This document shows positions 5,029-6,869 of a stretch of 6,869 nucleotides of DNA, piece after piece; within the stretch, counting starts at the first letter, position 1, and each line of letters opens with the position of its first letter. The position numbers were made by a program, and so were the translations under genes. Source of the DNA: Thermoproteota archaeon (GTDB taxonomy: Archaea; Thermoproteota; Thermoprotei_A; Sulfolobales; Pyrodictiaceae). A model generated the notes under the pieces. That model saw nothing but the letters and a program-made list of their open reading frames with translations. It made no database searches and was not told where the DNA came from. The stretch lies in NCBI GenBank assembly GCA_013153105.1, contig JAADFC010000069.1, positions 1 through 6,869 on the forward strand. The letters run 5' to 3'.

Positions 5029-6174
5029 GTGTTCGATACAACCCTCCGGGACGGCGACCAGATGCCGGGCATAGAGCTGGACCTGGATGAGAAGCTGTAC
5101 ATCGCGAGGCTCCTAGACGAGCTGCGCGTCGACATAATCGAGGCGGGGTTCCCGGCTTCTAGCCGCATCGACTGGGAGGCCGTCCGGAGGATCAAGCGGG
5201 AGGCCTCCTATGCTAGGGTTGCGGGGCTCGCCAGGGCTAACCGGCGCGACGTGGAGGCTGCGGCGGAGGCGGAGGCGGATATAATCCACGTGTTCATAGC
5301 CACCAGCGATATACACATGAAGCACAAGCTTCGCATGACCCGGGAGCAGGTTATAGAGGCTGCGGTTGACGCGGTGGAGTACGCGAGGAGCCATGGCGCC
5401 TACGTGCTGTTCTCGGCTGAGGATGCCACGAGGAGCGACCCCGGGTTCCTGGTGAGGGTTTACCGGAGGGTTGTGGAGGCTGGGGCTGAGTACATCAACA
5501 TACCGGACACGGTGGGTACCGCGACGCCCTGGAGGATGGAGTGGATTGTGAGCCTTGTCCGGGGGAGCCTGCCGAGGTGGGTTAGGGTTGATGTTCACTG
5601 CCACAACGACTTCGGCCTGGCCACAGCCAACACGCTGGCCGGGGTGAGGGCTGGGGCTGACGGGGTGCAGGTCACCGTGAACGGGTTCGGCGAGAGGGGC
5701 GGCAACGCTAGCCTGGAGGAGGTTGTGGCCGCGCTCCACTTCCTCATGGGCCGCCGCACCGGCGTTAGGATGGAGATGCTGACCAGGGTGTCGAGGGAGG
5801 TGGCGAGGCTGTTCGGGGTGGAGCTGCCCCCCAACAAGCCCGTCACCGGCCTGAACGCGTTCGCTCACGAGGCGGGCATACACGTGCACGGTGTGCTGGC
5901 GAACCCTGCCACCTATGAGCCGATGCCGCCGGAGGCGGTGGGGAACACCCGGAGGATAGTGCTGGGGAGGCACAGCGGGAGGGCGGCGGTGGCGCATGCG
6001 CTGCGTAGCATGGGGTTCGAGCCGGAGCGGGGGCTGGTCGACTATATCCTTGAGAGGATTAAGGAGTATGCGCCGAGGATGAAGAAGGTTGACCAGGACA
6101 CGCTGGCGAGGTGGGTGAGGGAGTACTATGCTGCCCGCATACCCGGGGCGGAGGCCGTGGCTGCGGGAAGGTAG
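5029..6174 (+). CDS. leuA: 2-isopropylmalate synthase, short form without regulatory domain
   Basis: 381 aa DRE-TIM metallolyase that condenses acetyl-CoA with 2-oxoisovalerate, the first leucine-specific step. It begins FDTTLRDGDQMPG (metal Asp3, Arg7, Gln11), then IHMKHKLRMT, FSAEDATRSD (128-137), IPDTVGTATP, HCHND (190-194, metal His190 and His192), NGFGERGGN (218-226), HEAGIH (280-285), and TYEPMPPEAVG through GRHSGR. It stops near the end of the short linker domain and lacks the roughly 130-residue leucine-binding C-terminal domain of long LeuA. GTG 5029 is the only ATG/GTG/TTG start after the in-frame TAA at 5008, but it trims a few residues usually found ahead of FDTTLRDG. Short relatives include citramalate, homocitrate and AksA-type synthases. 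NGxGERxGNASLEEVV, EDATRSD and the leuB neighbour favour isopropylmalate synthase; substrate is not proven. Confidence 0.88.
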   Translation: MFDTTLRDGDQMPGIELDLDEKLYIARLLDELRVDIIEAGFPASSRIDWEAVRRIKREASYARVAGLARANRRDVEAAAEAEADIIHVFIATSDIHMKHKLRMTREQVIEAAVDAVEYARSHGAYVLFSAEDATRSDPGFLVRVYRRVVEAGAEYINIPDTVGTATPWRMEWIVSLVRGSLPRWVRVDVHCHNDFGLATANTLAGVRAGADGVQVTVNGFGERGGNASLEEVVAALHFLMGRRTGVRMEMLTRVSREVARLFGVELPPNKPVTGLNAFAHEAGIHVHGVLANPATYEPMPPEAVGNTRRIVLGRHSGRAAVAHALRSMGFEPERGLVDYILERIKEYAPRMKKVDQDTLARWVREYYAARIPGAEAVAAGR

Positions 6175-6869
6175 GAGCCCCAGGGTCCTCGTACTCCCCG
6201 GCGACGGGGTAGGCCCGGAGGTCGTGGAGGCCGCGCTCCACGTTTTACGCGCGGCCATGGAGAGGTGCGGGTTTAGCCTCGAGATACGCTTCGCCGAGGC
6301 GGGGGACGGGGCTGAGCGCCGTCTCGGCGACCCGCTCCCCGGGGAGACGAGGAGGCTAGTGGAGCGGTGGGCTGACGCGGTGCTGAAGGGGCCGGTGGGC
6401 GAGACTGCCGGCCGCGTGGTGGTGCCGCTGCGGAGGCTGCTGGGCGCCTACGCTAACATCAGGCCTGCGAGGAGCCTGCCGGGGGTGGAGTCCCTGAAGC
6501 CCATAGACCTGGTTATCGTGAGGGAGAACCTGGAGGACGTCTACGCTGGGATAGAGTGGAGCGTGCCTGGCGCCGCGTTTGCGGTGAAGGTTGTGACCGA
6601 GGCTGAGTCGCGGCGGGTTGCGAGGGTCGCGGCGTGGTATGCCTCCCGGCGCCGGCGGCGTGTCACCATCGTCCATAAGGCTAACGTGCTCAGGGTGGCT
6701 GACGGCCTGTTCCGCGACGCGGCCAGGAGCGAGCTGGAGGGCTACGGTGGCGTCGAGGTGGACGAGATGTACGTCGACGCGGCGGCTATGGAGATGGTGC
6801 GCAGCCCGGGGAGGTTCGACGTGGTGCTCACCATGAACCAGTACGGGGACATACTCAGCGACCTAGCCG
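6128..6869 (+). CDS. leuB: 3-isopropylmalate dehydrogenase (C-terminus cut by window edge)
   Basis: 247 codons of an enzyme usually about 335-345 aa. Oxidatively decarboxylates 3-isopropylmalate with NAD+. Motifs: LPGDGVGPE (Gly-Asp-Gly at 25-27), LKGPVGET, NIRPARSLPG (Arg112), VRENLEDVYAGIE (Arg132, Tyr139), VHKANVLRVADGLF (Lys184), MYVDAAAMEMV (Asp217), NQYGDILSD (Asp241, Asp245): the metal, substrate and base residues of the family. The sequence follows the Sulfolobus-type LeuB closely. The related isocitrate and homoisocitrate dehydrogenases carry RENTEG where this has RENLED, and the leuA neighbour supports LeuB. ATG 6128 is the only ATG/GTG/TTG after the in-frame TGA at 6116 and has GGTGAGGGAG just upstream. 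It overlaps leuA by 47 nt and adds about 17 residues beyond the usual N-terminus. CTG 6161, 6 nt after GGAGG, is an alternative. Confidence 0.9.
   Translation, partial: MLPAYPGRRPWLREGRSPRVLVLPGDGVGPEVVEAALHVLRAAMERCGFSLEIRFAEAGDGAERRLGDPLPGETRRLVERWADAVLKGPVGETAGRVVVPLRRLLGAYANIRPARSLPGVESLKPIDLVIVRENLEDVYAGIEWSVPGAAFAVKVVTEAESRRVARVAAWYASRRRRRVTIVHKANVLRVADGLFRDAARSELEGYGGVEVDEMYVDAAAMEMVRSPGRFDVVLTMNQYGDILSDLA

Noticed and set aside
5252..5280. GGAGGC-type hexanucleotide repeat within leuA
   Set aside because: It encodes an ordinary Ala/Glu-rich helix and is explained by codon bias.
5029..6869. Lysine-pathway pair (homocitrate synthase plus homoisocitrate dehydrogenase)
   Set aside because: Motifs (NGFGERGGNASLEE, EDATRSD, RENLED) and the ilv context favour LeuA/LeuB, and no LysW-type or other lysine gene is present. 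Substrate is not formally proven.

Overview
The window is a branched-chain amino acid (valine/isoleucine/leucine) biosynthesis locus, very likely from a hyperthermophilic crenarchaeon. The basis is GC-rich coding with heavy use of ATA and AGG codons, archaeal BRE/TATA-type promoters, a class I ketol-acid reductoisomerase, a LeuB that matches the Sulfolobus-type enzyme motif by motif, and GTG starts. A Desulfurococcales/Pyrodictiaceae-like genome would fit, but the genus is inference.

Layout: two divergent units flank a control region at about 4728-5028. Leftward (minus strand) run ilvB (acetohydroxyacid synthase large subunit, 2982-4727) and a small ACT-type partner subunit (2670-2960). A hairpin plus T-tracts (2624-2655) and a strong TATA box (2583-2596) follow, and these appear to start a second unit: ilvC (1515-2537) and ilvD (1528 running off the left edge), overlapping by 14 nt. 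Rightward (plus strand) run a short leuA-type 2-isopropylmalate synthase (5029-6174) and leuB (6128 running off the right edge), overlapping by 47 nt.

Pathway: IlvB plus the small subunit condense pyruvate (or pyruvate and 2-oxobutyrate). IlvC isomerises and reduces the product, and IlvD dehydrates it to the 2-oxo acids of valine and isoleucine. LeuA takes 2-oxoisovalerate into the leucine branch and LeuB does the oxidative decarboxylation. The isomerase genes (leuC/leuD) are not in the window.

Most unusual signal: the leaders of the two divergent operons share a sequence element, present twice in tandem before ilvB and once before leuA. Each copy has a Shine-Dalgarno-like GGGGGTG, then 9-10 nt, then a four- or five-codon mini-ORF reading start-Glu-(Leu/Val)-Ala-(Trp)-stop. 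The stop of the gene-proximal copy falls on (ilvB) or 2 nt before (leuA) the main start codon. This looks like a translational coupling or leader-peptide device on branched-chain amino acid genes, or else a shared nucleic-acid binding site; it is untested. Other points are a start codon inside a perfect hairpin (ilvB), a leuA N-terminus interrupted by an in-frame TAA, a leuB without a canonical start at the expected place, and a poly-glycine IlvC tail that encodes the ilvD ribosome binding site.
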